Assembly (NCBI GenBank): GCA_015057865.1
Contig: SVDH01000002.1
Span: 62,001-126,000 of the forward strand
DNA length: 64,000 bases
Direction of reading: 5' to 3'
Source: Lachnospiraceae bacterium
GTDB lineage: Bacteria > Bacillota > Clostridia > Lachnospirales > Lachnospiraceae
Shown: piece by piece, positions 46,621-55,657 of the stretch
Numbering within the stretch: position 1 is the stretch's first letter
Layout: each line of letters starts with the position of its first letter
The notes under the pieces: model-generated
Told to the model about the DNA's origin: nothing
The model's input: only the letters and a program-made list of their open reading frames with translations
Databases searched by the model: none
Position numbers and translations under genes: made by a program

Positions 46621-47277
46621 ATGTATACAATAAAAGATTTATATGATCTGGACCATACACTGGCAGGGGAATATCTGTCACAGTTTACCTATCCGTGGGA
46701 GGCGTTAAAGGGAATCAAGGATATGATCCTTTCCCTGGGCCCGACACTTGGGGATGATTACGAAGAAGTACAGGAAAATGTCTGGGTACACAAGACGGCG
46801 ACGGTATTTCCGTCAGCTTACCTTGGTGCACCGTGTATCATCGGACCGGAGACAGAGGTTCGTCACGGCGCGTTTATTCGCAGTTCCGCACTGGTCGGCG
46901 CGAATTGTGTCGTAGGCAATTCTGTAGAGTTGAAAAACGTGATCCTGTTTGATCATGTTCAGACACCGCATTACAATTATGTCGGAGATTCGATCCTTGG
47001 ATATTATTCTCATATGGGAGCAGGATCCATCACATCGAATGTTAAGGCAGATAAGCAGCTCGTCATTGTACATAACGGGACAGAGCAGATCGAGACCGGT
47101 ATCAAGAAATTCGGCGCGATGCTCGGTGACCATGTTGAAGTAGGATGCAATGCAGTCTGCAATCCGGGAACCGTGATCGGCAGAAACTCCAATGTTTATC
47201 CGACTTCCTGCGTCAGAGGTGTTGTACCGGAAAACAGCATTTATAAAAACGATGGCGAGATCGTGACAAAAAGATAA
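46621..47277 (+). CDS. Left-handed beta-helix acyltransferase, GlmU C-domain-like
   Basis: A 218-residue hexapeptide-repeat protein. Imperfect repeats (VFPSAYLGAPCIIGPETEV) lead to NSVELKNVILFDHVQ, then PHYNYVGDSILGYYSHMGAG, matching the GlmU acetyltransferase site where the His is catalytic. The nucleotidyltransferase half of GlmU is absent. Context between the ribozyme and nagB-glmM suggests glucosamine-1-P N-acetyltransferase activity (inference). AAAGGAG precedes the ATG. Confidence 0.8.
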   Translation: MYTIKDLYDLDHTLAGEYLSQFTYPWEALKGIKDMILSLGPTLGDDYEEVQENVWVHKTATVFPSAYLGAPCIIGPETEVRHGAFIRSSALVGANCVVGNSVELKNVILFDHVQTPHYNYVGDSILGYYSHMGAGSITSNVKADKQLVIVHNGTEQIETGIKKFGAMLGDHVEVGCNAVCNPGTVIGRNSNVYPTSCVRGVVPENSIYKNDGEIVTKR

Positions 47278-47313
47278 ATAACATCATTCAGATATCACAA
47301 AAAGGAGAATACC

Positions 47314-48105
47314 ATGAGAGTTGTAATTCAGGATAACTATGAAAAAATGTGTAAATGGGCAGCAGATTACATTGCTGCAAAGATCAATGGGCATAAGGAA
47401 GACCGTCCGTTCGTATTGGGTCTGCCGACAGGTTCCTCACCGATCGGTGTTTATCAGGAGCTGGTCAGAATGAATAAGGCCGGCGAAGTGTCCTTTGCGA
47501 ATGTTGTAACGTTCAACATGGATGAGTACCTTGGCCTTCCGCACGAGCATGACCAGAGCTACTGGTATTTCATGCATGACAATTTGTTCGACCATCTGGT
47601 AGATATGAAGCCGGAAAACATCAATATCTTAAACGGTATGACAGATGATCCGGAAGGTGAGTGTGCTGCATACGAAGAAAAGATCGCTTCCTATGGCGGT
47701 ATTGATCTTTTCATGGGCGGCATCGGTGTTGACGGACATCTTGCATTCAATGAGCCGTACACATCACTGGCTTCCAGAACCGGTGTCAGAGATCTGACAA
47801 CCGATACGCGTATCGTAAACTCCCGTTTCTTCGGAAATGATCCGGAAAAAGTACCGGCACAGGCACTTTCTGTAGGAATCGGTACTGTTACAGATTCCAA
47901 AGAAGTTCTTGTCCTGATCAGCGGCCACAATAAGGCACGCGCGCTGGCAGCAACCGTAGAAGGCGGCGTAAGCCAGAAATGGACCTGCAGCGCGCTGCAG
48001 ATGCACAATGCAGCGATCATCGCATGTGATGAAGAAGCCTGCGGCGAGCTGACAGTAGATACTTACAAGTATTTCCTTGACATCGAGAAAAAGGAAAGAC
48101 TGTAG
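47314..48105 (+). CDS. nagB: Glucosamine-6-phosphate deaminase
   Basis: A 263-residue enzyme converting GlcN6P to fructose-6-P and ammonia, reversible in vitro. LGLPTGSSPIGVYQEL, FNMDEYLGLP (catalytic Asp), GGIGVDGHLAFNEP (Asp, His, Glu) and SGHNKARAL are complete. No nagA or GlcNAc PTS is nearby; instead it lies between the acyltransferase and glmM, under the ribozyme. Aminating direction is conceivable. Confidence 0.95.
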   Translation: MRVVIQDNYEKMCKWAADYIAAKINGHKEDRPFVLGLPTGSSPIGVYQELVRMNKAGEVSFANVVTFNMDEYLGLPHEHDQSYWYFMHDNLFDHLVDMKPENINILNGMTDDPEGECAAYEEKIASYGGIDLFMGGIGVDGHLAFNEPYTSLASRTGVRDLTTDTRIVNSRFFGNDPEKVPAQALSVGIGTVTDSKEVLVLISGHNKARALAATVEGGVSQKWTCSALQMHNAAIIACDEEACGELTVDTYKYFLDIEKKERL

Positions 48106-48139
48106 GGACAGTGTAAGAAACAATTGATTGGAGAGAACA

Positions 48140-49486
48140 ATGGGTAAATATTTTGGCACAGATGGCTTCCGCGGGGAGGCAAACAAGGGACTGAATTTTG
48201 ACCATGCGATCAAGATCGGCCGGTATATCGGCTGGTATTATGGCGCAAGATTAGACAAAAAAGCAAAAGTCATCATCGGTAAGGACACCAGACGCTCCAG
48301 CTATATGTTTGAGTATGCGCTTTGCACAGGTCTGATGGCTTCCGGCGCAGATGCTTACATCATGCATGTTACCACAACGCCGTCCGTTTCTTACATTGCG
48401 CGGACAGATGATTTCGACTGTGGTATCATGATCTCCGCTTCTCACAATCCGTTTTATGACAACGGTATTAAGATCGTTAATGAAAACGGCGAGAAGATGG
48501 ATGAGGAAACACTTCTGAAGATTGAAGATTACATTGACGACAAAGTAGATATTCCGATGGCAGAGCGGGAAAAGATCGGCCGTACGGTAGATTATGTGGC
48601 AGGCCGCAACCGTTACATCGGATATCTGATCTCCCTGTCAAAGTACAGCTTTAAAGACATTAAGGTCGGACTGGACTGTGCAAACGGCGCTGCATGGTCG
48701 ATTGCAAAGAGTGTGTTTGACGCGCTCGGCGCAAAGACCTATGTGATGAATGCGGAGCCGGATGGCTACAACATCAATACGGATTGCGGAAGCACACATA
48801 TTGAACATCTGCAGAAGTTTGTTGTAGAAAACGGCCTGGATGTCGGTTTTGCTTACGACGGAGATGCTGACCGCTGCCTTTGTGTAGACGAGAAAGGCAA
48901 TGTTGTTACAGGTGATCATATCCTCTACATCTATGGTCTGTATATGAAAGATCGTGGAAAGCTCTTAAACAACAAAGTTGTTACGACCGTTATGAGTAAC
49001 TTCGGCCTTTACAAAGCACTGGATGCGGTAGGCATCGAGTATGAGAAGACAAAAGTCGGCGACAAATATGTCTATGAAAATATGGTACAAAACGGCCACA
49101 GAATCGGTGGAGAGCAGTCCGGTCACATCATCTTTACCAAATATGCGACCACTGGTGACGGCATCCTGACCAGCCTGAAAATGATGGAAGCGATGATCGC
49201 GCAGGAAAAACCGATGAGTGAGCTGGCAGCGCCGGTTGTATTCTATCCGCAGGTGCTCAAAAACGTCCGCGTGAAGAGCAAACCGGATGCGCAGAATGAC
49301 CCGGATGTACAGGCAGCTGTTGCGAAAGTTTCTGAGGAGCTTGGCGATACAGGTCGTATCCTGGTCAGAGAGAGCGGCACAGAGCCGGTGATCCGTGTTA
49401 TGGTAGAAGCAGATACAGAAGAGATCTGTGAGAAATACGTGGATTCTGTGATCGAAGTGATCGAGCAGAAAGGCCATCTGGCATAA
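48140..49486 (+). CDS. glmM: Phosphoglucosamine mutase
   Basis: A 448-residue mutase converting GlcN6P to GlcN1P. MGKYFGTDGFRGEAN, the phospho-serine loop ISASHNPFYDNG, the metal loop YDGDADRCL and RESGTEPVIRVMVEA are present. The start at 48140 follows GGAG by 6 bases; a TTG at 48128 is less likely. Third gene of the ribozyme operon. Confidence 0.94.
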   Translation: MGKYFGTDGFRGEANKGLNFDHAIKIGRYIGWYYGARLDKKAKVIIGKDTRRSSYMFEYALCTGLMASGADAYIMHVTTTPSVSYIARTDDFDCGIMISASHNPFYDNGIKIVNENGEKMDEETLLKIEDYIDDKVDIPMAEREKIGRTVDYVAGRNRYIGYLISLSKYSFKDIKVGLDCANGAAWSIAKSVFDALGAKTYVMNAEPDGYNINTDCGSTHIEHLQKFVVENGLDVGFAYDGDADRCLCVDEKGNVVTGDHILYIYGLYMKDRGKLLNNKVVTTVMSNFGLYKALDAVGIEYEKTKVGDKYVYENMVQNGHRIGGEQSGHIIFTKYATTGDGILTSLKMMEAMIAQEKPMSELAAPVVFYPQVLKNVRVKSKPDAQNDPDVQAAVAKVSEELGDTGRILVRESGTEPVIRVMVEADTEEICEKYVDSVIEVIEQKGHLA

Positions 49487-49504
49487 AACCAAAACAGTAT
49501 GGAA

Positions 49505-49531
49505 CAGGGAGCCTTCAGGGCTCCTTGTTTT
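49505..49531 (+). terminator. Terminator after glmM
   Basis: A 9-bp stem with one wobble (49505-49513 with 49519-49527), loop of 5, then TTTTG. Confidence 0.65.
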
Positions 49532-49561
49532 GTGCGTAGTGCAGCACGCAAGGAGATACGC

Positions 49562-50128
49562 ATGTTTGAAATTGAAGTCAAAGTACCGCTAAAAGACGCA
49601 GCGGAAACCGAAATGCAGCTTATAGAGTCCGGCTTTTGCAAAAGCCAGAAGATCAGGGAAGAGGATCATTATTACGACAATGCCTCGTCTTCGATCAAAA
49701 ACAACGGAGAAGCGCTGCGTGTACGCCATATTACAGATCTTGCAAGCGGCGAATCTGAGTCCGTGATCACCTTTAAAGGGAAAAAGATGGATACCGTATC
49801 CAAAAGCCGGAAGGAACTTGAGACCGGTGTTTCAGATGGACAGCTGGCAGAACAGATCTTTGAAGCGATCGGGTTTTCCAGGGTTTCTCCATCTGTGATC
49901 AAGGTCAGACAGGAACTGGTATGGGAGGATATGACAGCGTGTGTCGACCGGATCGACGGATTGGGTGGTTTTTTAGAGCTTGAGATCGTGATCTCCGACG
50001 AAGAAGAGAAGGATTCTGCGCTTTCAAAGATATCGCTGGTATTGGAAAAGCTGGGCTATTCGCTATCGGATACGATCAGAAATTCTTACCTTGCGCTTCT
50101 GCAGGGCACCAGCGATGAATGCTTATAG
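49562..50128 (+). CDS. CYTH-domain protein (class IV adenylate cyclase / thiamine triphosphatase fold)
   Basis: A 188-residue triphosphate-tunnel protein. The opening MFEIEVKVPL holds the ExExK signature, followed by RVRHITD, VITFKGKK and CVDRIDGLGGFLELEI. Members hydrolyse or cyclise nucleotide triphosphates or act on inorganic triphosphate. AAGGAG precedes the ATG at 49562; the longer frame begins in the terminator. Followed by two small hydrolase genes. Confidence 0.85.
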   Translation: MFEIEVKVPLKDAAETEMQLIESGFCKSQKIREEDHYYDNASSSIKNNGEALRVRHITDLASGESESVITFKGKKMDTVSKSRKELETGVSDGQLAEQIFEAIGFSRVSPSVIKVRQELVWEDMTACVDRIDGLGGFLELEIVISDEEEKDSALSKISLVLEKLGYSLSDTIRNSYLALLQGTSDECL

Positions 50129-50141
50129 AGAGGGAACCGAT

Positions 50142-50741
50142 ATGACGATCTACATTATGCGGCATGGACAGACAGATAAAAATCAGGCGAAGCTTTTGCA
50201 GGGAAGAAGCAACGTGGCATTGAACGAAACGGGAATGGAAGAAGCAAGAGCTGCAGGCGAATGGTTCCGGGAGAAGGGGATTGCGTTTGATCATGTCTAT
50301 GCAAGTCCGATGATCCGTGCGATGCAGACTGCGGAGCTGGTGACAGGCGGCCAGAATGTGACGACAGATGAACGGCTTCTGGAAATGGATTACGGTCCTT
50401 ATGAAGGAATGGATCTGACCAATCCCGCACCGGAGATCATCACGTTTTTCAGTGATTTTGTAAACAATCCCGCGCCGGATGGAATGGAACCGCTTTCTTC
50501 CGTGATCAGCAGGATGGGTGCCTTTTTAGAAGACCTGGATGAAATAGAAGGGAATATCCTGATCGCGACACATGCCGTGGCGATGAAAGGGGCACTCGAA
50601 TATCTAACCCCTTCCTCAAACGGAAGCTACTGGGCAAAGTACATCAGCACCTGTGGCGTTTATGCCGTGGATCGGACTGAAGACGGGTTTGGTGAGGCAA
50701 AAGAGGTGTACAGCCAGGGCGGCATCAAAGAAGGCGTTTAG
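50142..50741 (+). CDS. Histidine phosphatase (phosphoglycerate mutase-like)
   Basis: A 199-residue branch-1 histidine phosphatase. YIMRHGQTDKNQ has the RHG nucleophile, YASPMIRAMQTAE the second Arg, and ATHAVAMKG the second His. AGAGGGA precedes the ATG at 50142. Substrate unknown; too general for a symbol. Confidence 0.88.
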   Translation: MTIYIMRHGQTDKNQAKLLQGRSNVALNETGMEEARAAGEWFREKGIAFDHVYASPMIRAMQTAELVTGGQNVTTDERLLEMDYGPYEGMDLTNPAPEIITFFSDFVNNPAPDGMEPLSSVISRMGAFLEDLDEIEGNILIATHAVAMKGALEYLTPSSNGSYWAKYISTCGVYAVDRTEDGFGEAKEVYSQGGIKEGV

Positions 50742-50747
50742 TGAAAG

Positions 50748-51452
50748 ATGATGCAGATGATCGATATGAATTTTTCCGGTGTATATGAACGCCGGGAACG
50801 TCTGGCAGAGGTTATGGTCGATCTGACCGGTCTGTCAGGTACAAACGCATATTGCAGTGATGAGGCGGTGGATGTGATCCGCGAAAAACTGGCACAGTTT
50901 CCGGCAGAAGGGATCCATTTTCTGGATTCCGGAAACTATCATTATGCCACATTGTTCTGGCTGGAAAAGATCCGTACACCATATCAGCTGGTTGTCTTTG
51001 ATCATCATACGGATATGCAGCCTTCCGCATGGGGAGATGAACTGTTAAGCTGCGGTTCCTGGATCCGGACAGCATTGCTTCATGATCCGCATTTACAGAA
51101 GGTATGGATCGCAGGCACACAGGAAGAAGCTTATCTTTCAGAAATGCGGGAAAGGATCCGCCTGATCACAGAATCGGAATTGTCGGATCCGGAAAAGGCA
51201 TTTTCAGGACTTGACCGTGAAACGCCGGTTTATATTTCGGTTGATAAGGATGTCCTTTCTGAGAAAGCGGTCGATACCAACTGGGATCAGGGAAATCTGC
51301 AGACAGAAGTACTGCTTGATTGCCTGCGATATTTATTCCGACAGCATCCTGTGATCGGGATTGACGTGTGCGGAGAACCAGATGTGAATGCATCGGATAC
51401 CGAGATAAAAAAAAGCGAAGAGATCGATCGGAAGATCGTGCAAGTGTTTTGA
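50748..51452 (+). CDS. Arginase/agmatinase-fold metallohydrolase
   Basis: A 234-residue ureohydrolase-like protein. Metal ligands are all present: His in SGNYHYATLFW, the DxHxD set in VFDHHTDMQ, and SVDKDVL. TNWDQGNLQTEVLLDCL follows. It is shorter than true arginases (about 300), so substrate may differ. It starts at 50748, 6 bases after the phosphatase. Confidence 0.78.
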   Translation: MMQMIDMNFSGVYERRERLAEVMVDLTGLSGTNAYCSDEAVDVIREKLAQFPAEGIHFLDSGNYHYATLFWLEKIRTPYQLVVFDHHTDMQPSAWGDELLSCGSWIRTALLHDPHLQKVWIAGTQEEAYLSEMRERIRLITESELSDPEKAFSGLDRETPVYISVDKDVLSEKAVDTNWDQGNLQTEVLLDCLRYLFRQHPVIGIDVCGEPDVNASDTEIKKSEEIDRKIVQVF

Positions 51453-51462
51453 CAGTATACAC

Positions 51463-51497
51463 AAAATGTGCCAGGCAGAGATGCCTGGCACATTTTT
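51463..51497. terminator. Bidirectional terminator
   Basis: A 15-bp perfect stem (51463-51477 with 51482-51496) around a GAGA-type loop, with A and T runs at its ends. It separates the ureohydrolase-like gene from the convergent rrf2 gene. Confidence 0.9.
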
Positions 51498-51512
51498 CTG
51501 GCCATTGCTGTT

Positions 51513-51911
51513 TTATTCAATCAGATCGGTAAGTTTTTTTCCGTAGAAAAAGTCATGTACCATATGATCAAATTCTGCCCACATGGGAAGTGTCTGGCAG
51601 CTGTCTGCCCTGGGACATTCCGCTGCATCTTCGAGCAGGCAGGCGACGGAAGAGAGTGGTCCTTCCAGGAGTTCCAGGATCTCGCCGACACTGTAATCAT
51701 CTGCCGGACGGCAAAGCATGTAGCCGCCGCCTTTTCCGCTGACACCGGTGACCAGCTTTCCGCGGACCAGTTCCTTTACGATACTTTCCAGATATTTTTT
51801 TGAGATCTGCTGACGATCTGCAATGTCTTTTAACGGGATATGACCTTCGGTTTCATGCTCTGCAAGATCGATCATTACCCGGAGTGCATAACGTCCTTTG
51901 GTTGAAATCAT
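51513..51911 (-). CDS. Rrf2-family regulator with three cysteines (IscR/CymR-like)
   Basis: A 132-residue winged-helix repressor. MISTKGRYALRVMIDLAEH is the family N terminus, KKYLESIVKELVRGKLV the recognition region, and ACLLEDAAECPRADSC carries Cys-x7-Cys-x5-Cys as in Fe-S sensing Rrf2 proteins. AAGGAGG precedes the ATG at 51911. It is divergent from the MOSC-nifS-iscU genes and may repress them and itself. Confidence 0.88.
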   Translation of the reverse strand: MISTKGRYALRVMIDLAEHETEGHIPLKDIADRQQISKKYLESIVKELVRGKLVTGVSGKGGGYMLCRPADDYSVGEILELLEGPLSSVACLLEDAAECPRADSCQTLPMWAEFDHMVHDFFYGKKLTDLIE

Positions 51912-51931
51912 ATCACTGCGCCTCCTTTTCG

Positions 51932-52015
51932 ACCCATTATACCGCAGGGTCAATGGGTAAATCAAGTAAAAAAGTTAATTACCTATTGACACGATGGGTA
52001 AATAGGTGTTATTCT
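51932..52015. promoter_or_regulatory. Divergent rrf2 / MOSC-nifS-iscU promoters with repeated operator motif
   Basis: Minus: TATAAT (51941-51936) with TTGATT 18 bases before it. Plus: TTGACA (51986-51991), 18 bases, TATTCT (52010-52015). Around them lie ACCCA-N9-AGGGT (51932-51950) and ACCTA-N9-TGGGT (51981-51999). ACCYATTGAC occurs on both strands here and again before metY at 54281. This looks like the Rrf2 operator. Confidence 0.55.
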
Positions 52016-52099
52016 CGTACAGGTAGGATAGATAATTGCGGAACAGAGAAAAAGGGAGTTGTTCTGTGTAACATATTTTGAAGTGGATCAGGAGGTATC

Positions 52100-52549
52100 A
52101 TGGGGATCATTCAGGGAATCTGTATCAGTGAGAAAAAAGGAACGCAAAAGCATGAAGTTCCTGAGGCAGAGCTGATAGAGGAGTGGGGCATCAAAGACGA
52201 TGCGCATGCAGGAAAGTGGCACAGGCAGGTGAGTCTGCTGGGTCTGGGACAGATTGAAGAGTTCCGGGAGAGAGGCGCTGAGGTCGATTTTGGCGCATTT
52301 GGGGAGAATCTGATCGTAGAAGGGTTTCATTTTAAAGAGCTTCCGATCGGTACCCGGTTCCGGATCGGCGATGTGCTCCTGGAAATGACACAGATTGGAA
52401 AAGAGTGCCATAGTCACTGCCAGATCTATAAGGTTATGGGAGACTGCATTATGCCAAGAGAAGGCGTGTTTGCAAGAGTGCTCCATGGAGGCATCATCCA
52501 TAAAGGGGATGAGATCATAATGGAAGCACCCGTTACCGAGAGTGCATGA
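52100..52549 (+). CDS. MOSC-domain protein
   Basis: A 149-residue single MOSC domain. GIKDDAHAGKWHRQVSLLG, GAFGENLIVEG and GKECHSHCQIYK (Cys) are family blocks. MOSC domains carry sulfur for molybdenum-cofactor or related chemistry; here it sits just before nifS, so a sulfur relay is plausible. Its stop overlaps an alternative nifS start. Confidence 0.85.
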   Translation: MGIIQGICISEKKGTQKHEVPEAELIEEWGIKDDAHAGKWHRQVSLLGLGQIEEFRERGAEVDFGAFGENLIVEGFHFKELPIGTRFRIGDVLLEMTQIGKECHSHCQIYKVMGDCIMPREGVFARVLHGGIIHKGDEIIMEAPVTESA

Positions 52550-52587
52550 GTATTTTGAAAACAGATGGAAAAGGAGTAACAGGACAT

Positions 52588-53775
52588 ATGAAAATATATG
52601 CTGATAACGCGGCGACTACGAAGATGAGTCCGGCTGCAATGAAAGTAATGATTGGCTGCATGGAGGAGGACTACGGGAATCCGTCCAGTCTTTATACCAT
52701 CGGCCAGAAGGCAAAGGAAACACTTGAACTGGCCAGAGAGGACGTTGCATCGATCATCAATGCTTCACCGCGTGAGATCTATTTTACTTCCGGCGGAAGC
52801 GAAGCGGATAATCAGGCGCTCCTGACAGCGGCGCAGATTGGAAAGAAAAAGGGAAAGATGCATATCATCTCTTCTGCGTTTGAACATCATGCGATCCTGC
52901 ACACATTGCAGAGGCTGGAAAAAGACGGTTTTGAGGTGACGCTTCTGGATGTGCATGAGGATGGCCTGGTCCGTACAGAGGAATTGGAGGCCGCCATTCG
53001 CGATGACACCTGCCTTGTGACGATCATGTATGCCAACAATGAGATCGGAACGATTCAGCCGATCGCAGAGATCGGGGCAATCTGCAGGGCGCATCAGGTT
53101 TTATTCCATACCGATGCGGTGCAGGCAGTCGGACACCTGCCGATCGATGTGGAAGCGGAAAATATCGATATGCTGTCTGCTTCAGGTCATAAATTCCATG
53201 GCCCGAAAGGTGTCGGCTTCCTTTATGTGAAAAAAGGAATCCCCGTGACCAATCTGATCGAAGGCGGTGCGCAGGAGAGAGGAAAACGTGCAGGTACGGA
53301 AAATGTTCCGGCCATCGCAGGCATGACAGAAGCGCTCAAAGAAGCGGTTGCAAACCTTGAGGATAATACAAAACGCCTGCTGACGATTCGCGATCGACTG
53401 ATCGAAGGTTTATCAGAGATTCCGCATGTTGCATTGAATGGTGACGCGAAGAAGCGCCTTCCGGGAAATGTTAATTTCTGTTTTGAAGGCATTGAGGGCG
53501 AGTCGTTATTGCTGCTCTTAGATGACAAAGGAATCAGTGCATCTTCGGGAAGTGCATGTACATCCGGTTCGCTCGATCCAAGTCATGTGCTGCTTGCGAT
53601 CGGTCGTGTACATGACGTTGCCCACGGTTCCTTAAGACTGAGCATGGATGCGGAGACAACAGATGAAGAAGTCGAATATCTCATTCAATCTGTAAAAGAA
53701 GTTGTGGAATACTTACGAGGATTTTCTCCGATCTGGAGGGATCTGATGACAGGAAAGAAAGAATTCATTTTTTAG
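52588..53775 (+). CDS. nifS: Cysteine desulfurase NifS/IscS
   Basis: A 395-residue PLP enzyme that releases sulfur from cysteine for Fe-S assembly. MKIYADNAATTKMSPAAM, SASGHKFHGPKGVGF (PLP lysine) and SSGSACTSGSLDPSHVL (active Cys) are complete. The ATG at 52588 gives the standard N terminus; AAAGGAG is about 12 bases upstream. Followed by iscU after 60 bases. Confidence 0.94.
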   Translation: MKIYADNAATTKMSPAAMKVMIGCMEEDYGNPSSLYTIGQKAKETLELAREDVASIINASPREIYFTSGGSEADNQALLTAAQIGKKKGKMHIISSAFEHHAILHTLQRLEKDGFEVTLLDVHEDGLVRTEELEAAIRDDTCLVTIMYANNEIGTIQPIAEIGAICRAHQVLFHTDAVQAVGHLPIDVEAENIDMLSASGHKFHGPKGVGFLYVKKGIPVTNLIEGGAQERGKRAGTENVPAIAGMTEALKEAVANLEDNTKRLLTIRDRLIEGLSEIPHVALNGDAKKRLPGNVNFCFEGIEGESLLLLLDDKGISASSGSACTSGSLDPSHVLLAIGRVHDVAHGSLRLSMDAETTDEEVEYLIQSVKEVVEYLRGFSPIWRDLMTGKKEFIF

Positions 53776-53835
53776 GGACAGCACATCGTATGTTTAAAAA
53801 TAGATGTCAGTTTGTTTATTCAGGAGGAAAATAAA

Positions 53836-54210
53836 ATGGCTTTGTACAGTGAAAAAGTAATGGATCATTTCAGAAATCCCAGAAATGTCGGGATCATAGA
53901 GGATGCAAATGCAGTCGGTGAAGTTGGAAATGCAAAATGCGGCGATATCATGAAGATGTATATGAAGATCGAAGATGACATTGTCAAAGATGTGAAGTTT
54001 GAAACATTCGGATGCGGCAGTGCGATCGCGTCAAGTTCCATGGCGACAGAGCTGATCAAGGGACAGCCGCTGTCAGAAGTGAAGAAGCTGACAAACGAAG
54101 CGGTTGCGGAGGCACTGGACGGTCTGCCGGGATATAAGATGCATTGTTCGGTCCTGGCAGAGGAAGCCATTAAATCTGCACTGGATAACTATTATGAAAA
54201 CCAGAATTAG
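53836..54210 (+). CDS. iscU: Fe-S cluster scaffold IscU/NifU
   Basis: A 124-residue scaffold. The three ligand cysteines lie in AKCGD, GCGSAIASSS and HCSVLAEEA. AGGAGG precedes the ATG at 53836. It would accept sulfur from the desulfurase encoded just upstream. Confidence 0.95.
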   Translation: MALYSEKVMDHFRNPRNVGIIEDANAVGEVGNAKCGDIMKMYMKIEDDIVKDVKFETFGCGSAIASSSMATELIKGQPLSEVKKLTNEAVAEALDGLPGYKMHCSVLAEEAIKSALDNYYENQN

Positions 54211-54229
54211 ATCATAATCTACCGGAAAG

Positions 54230-54257
54230 AAGCTGTCAAAATCGACAGCTTTTTTTC
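54230..54257 (+). terminator. Terminator after iscU
   Basis: AAGCTGTC/GACAGCTT stem (54230-54237 with 54244-54251) and a T-run. Confidence 0.8.
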
Positions 54258-54280
54258 TTTTTCAAAATAAAACTCATAAT

Positions 54281-54314
54281 ACCTATTGACAAACTAGGTT
54301 AAGTATAGTATATT
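54281..54314 (+). promoter_or_regulatory. metY promoter with Rrf2-type motif
   Basis: TTGACA (54286-54291), 17 bases, TATATT (54309-54314). The -35 is embedded in ACCTATTGACA, and ACCTA-N9-TAGGT (54281-54299) repeats the motif and spacing seen at 51981. Confidence 0.65.
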
Positions 54315-54370
54315 AGGCTCCATCAAAAGGGAATCAGCATAGATTCTTAAGAACCAAGGGAGGATCCAAA

Positions 54371-55657
54371 ATGAGTAAATACAGATTTGAAACATTACAG
54401 CTGCATGTCGGCCAGGAGCAGGCAGATCCTGCAACTGATGCGCGTGCGGTACCGATTTATCAGACCACATCATATGTATTCCATAACAGTCAGCATGCGG
54501 CAGACCGGTTTGGACTGGCCGATCCGGGCAACATTTACGGAAGACTGACAAATTCGACACAGGGTGTATTTGAAGACAGAGTCGCAGCGCTTGAGGGCGG
54601 CAGCGCAGGTCTTGCTCTTGCATCAGGCGCGGCAGCGATCACCTATACGATTCAGGCGCTCGCGGCAAACGGCGGACATATCGTAGCACAGAAGACGATC
54701 TACGGCGGCAGCTACAATCTGCTGGCACATACCCTTCCGCAGTACGGTATCCGTACTACATTCGTAGATGCGCATAATCTTTCAGAGGTAGAGGCAGCGA
54801 TCGAAGAGGATACGAGAGCGATCTATTTAGAGACATTGGGAAATCCGAACAGCGACATTCCGGATATCGATGCGATCGCGGACATCGCGCATAAGCACGG
54901 GCTTCCGCTTGTGATCGACAATACATTTGGCACACCGTATCTGATCCGCCCGATCGAGCACGGCGCAGATATCGTCGTTCATTCGGCGACCAAGTTCCTC
55001 GGAGGACACGGGACGACACTCGGCGGTGTGATCGTGGAAGCCGGTAAATTTGACTGGTCCGCAAGCGGCAAGTACCCGAACATTGCGGCACCGAACCCGA
55101 GCTATCATGGAGTCTCTTTCTATGATGTAGTCGGACCGGCAGCATTTGTGACCTATATTCGCGCAATCCTGCTGCGCGACACCGGCGCAACATTATCACC
55201 GTTCAATGCATTCCTTTTACTGCAGGGAGTTGAGACACTTTCCCTTCGCCTTGAACGACATGCGGAAAACACAAAGAGGGTAATCGACTTTTTAAGCAAT
55301 CATCCACAGGTGGAAAAGGTCAATCATCCGTCGCTTCCGGAGCATCCGGACCATGCGCTGTATGAACGGTATTTCCCGAACGGCGGTGCGACGATCTTCA
55401 CCTTTGAGATTAAGGGCGGCAAGGAAGAGGCATGGAAATTCATCGACGGACTGGAGATCTTCTCACTTCTGGCAAACGTTGCGGATGTAAAGAGTCTGGT
55501 GATCCATCCGGCTTCGACAACACACTCCCAGCTTTCGGCAGAAGAACTGGCAGATCAGGACATTTATCCGAATACGATCCGCTTATCCATCGGAACAGAG
55601 CATATCGATGACATCATTGCCGATCTGGAGAAAGGGTTTGCGGCAGCTGCAAGTTGA
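54371..55657 (+). CDS. metY: O-acetylhomoserine sulfhydrylase (MetY-like)
   Basis: A 428-residue Cys/Met-metabolism PLP enzyme that would join sulfide with O-acetylhomoserine to give homocysteine. QTTSYVFHNSQHAADRF, NIYGRLTNSTQGVFE, SAGLALASGAAAI and HSATKFLGGHGTTLGG (PLP Lys) are typical. It sits between iscU and cysK. Confidence 0.93.
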   Translation: MSKYRFETLQLHVGQEQADPATDARAVPIYQTTSYVFHNSQHAADRFGLADPGNIYGRLTNSTQGVFEDRVAALEGGSAGLALASGAAAITYTIQALAANGGHIVAQKTIYGGSYNLLAHTLPQYGIRTTFVDAHNLSEVEAAIEEDTRAIYLETLGNPNSDIPDIDAIADIAHKHGLPLVIDNTFGTPYLIRPIEHGADIVVHSATKFLGGHGTTLGGVIVEAGKFDWSASGKYPNIAAPNPSYHGVSFYDVVGPAAFVTYIRAILLRDTGATLSPFNAFLLLQGVETLSLRLERHAENTKRVIDFLSNHPQVEKVNHPSLPEHPDHALYERYFPNGGATIFTFEIKGGKEEAWKFIDGLEIFSLLANVADVKSLVIHPASTTHSQLSAEELADQDIYPNTIRLSIGTEHIDDIIADLEKGFAAAAS

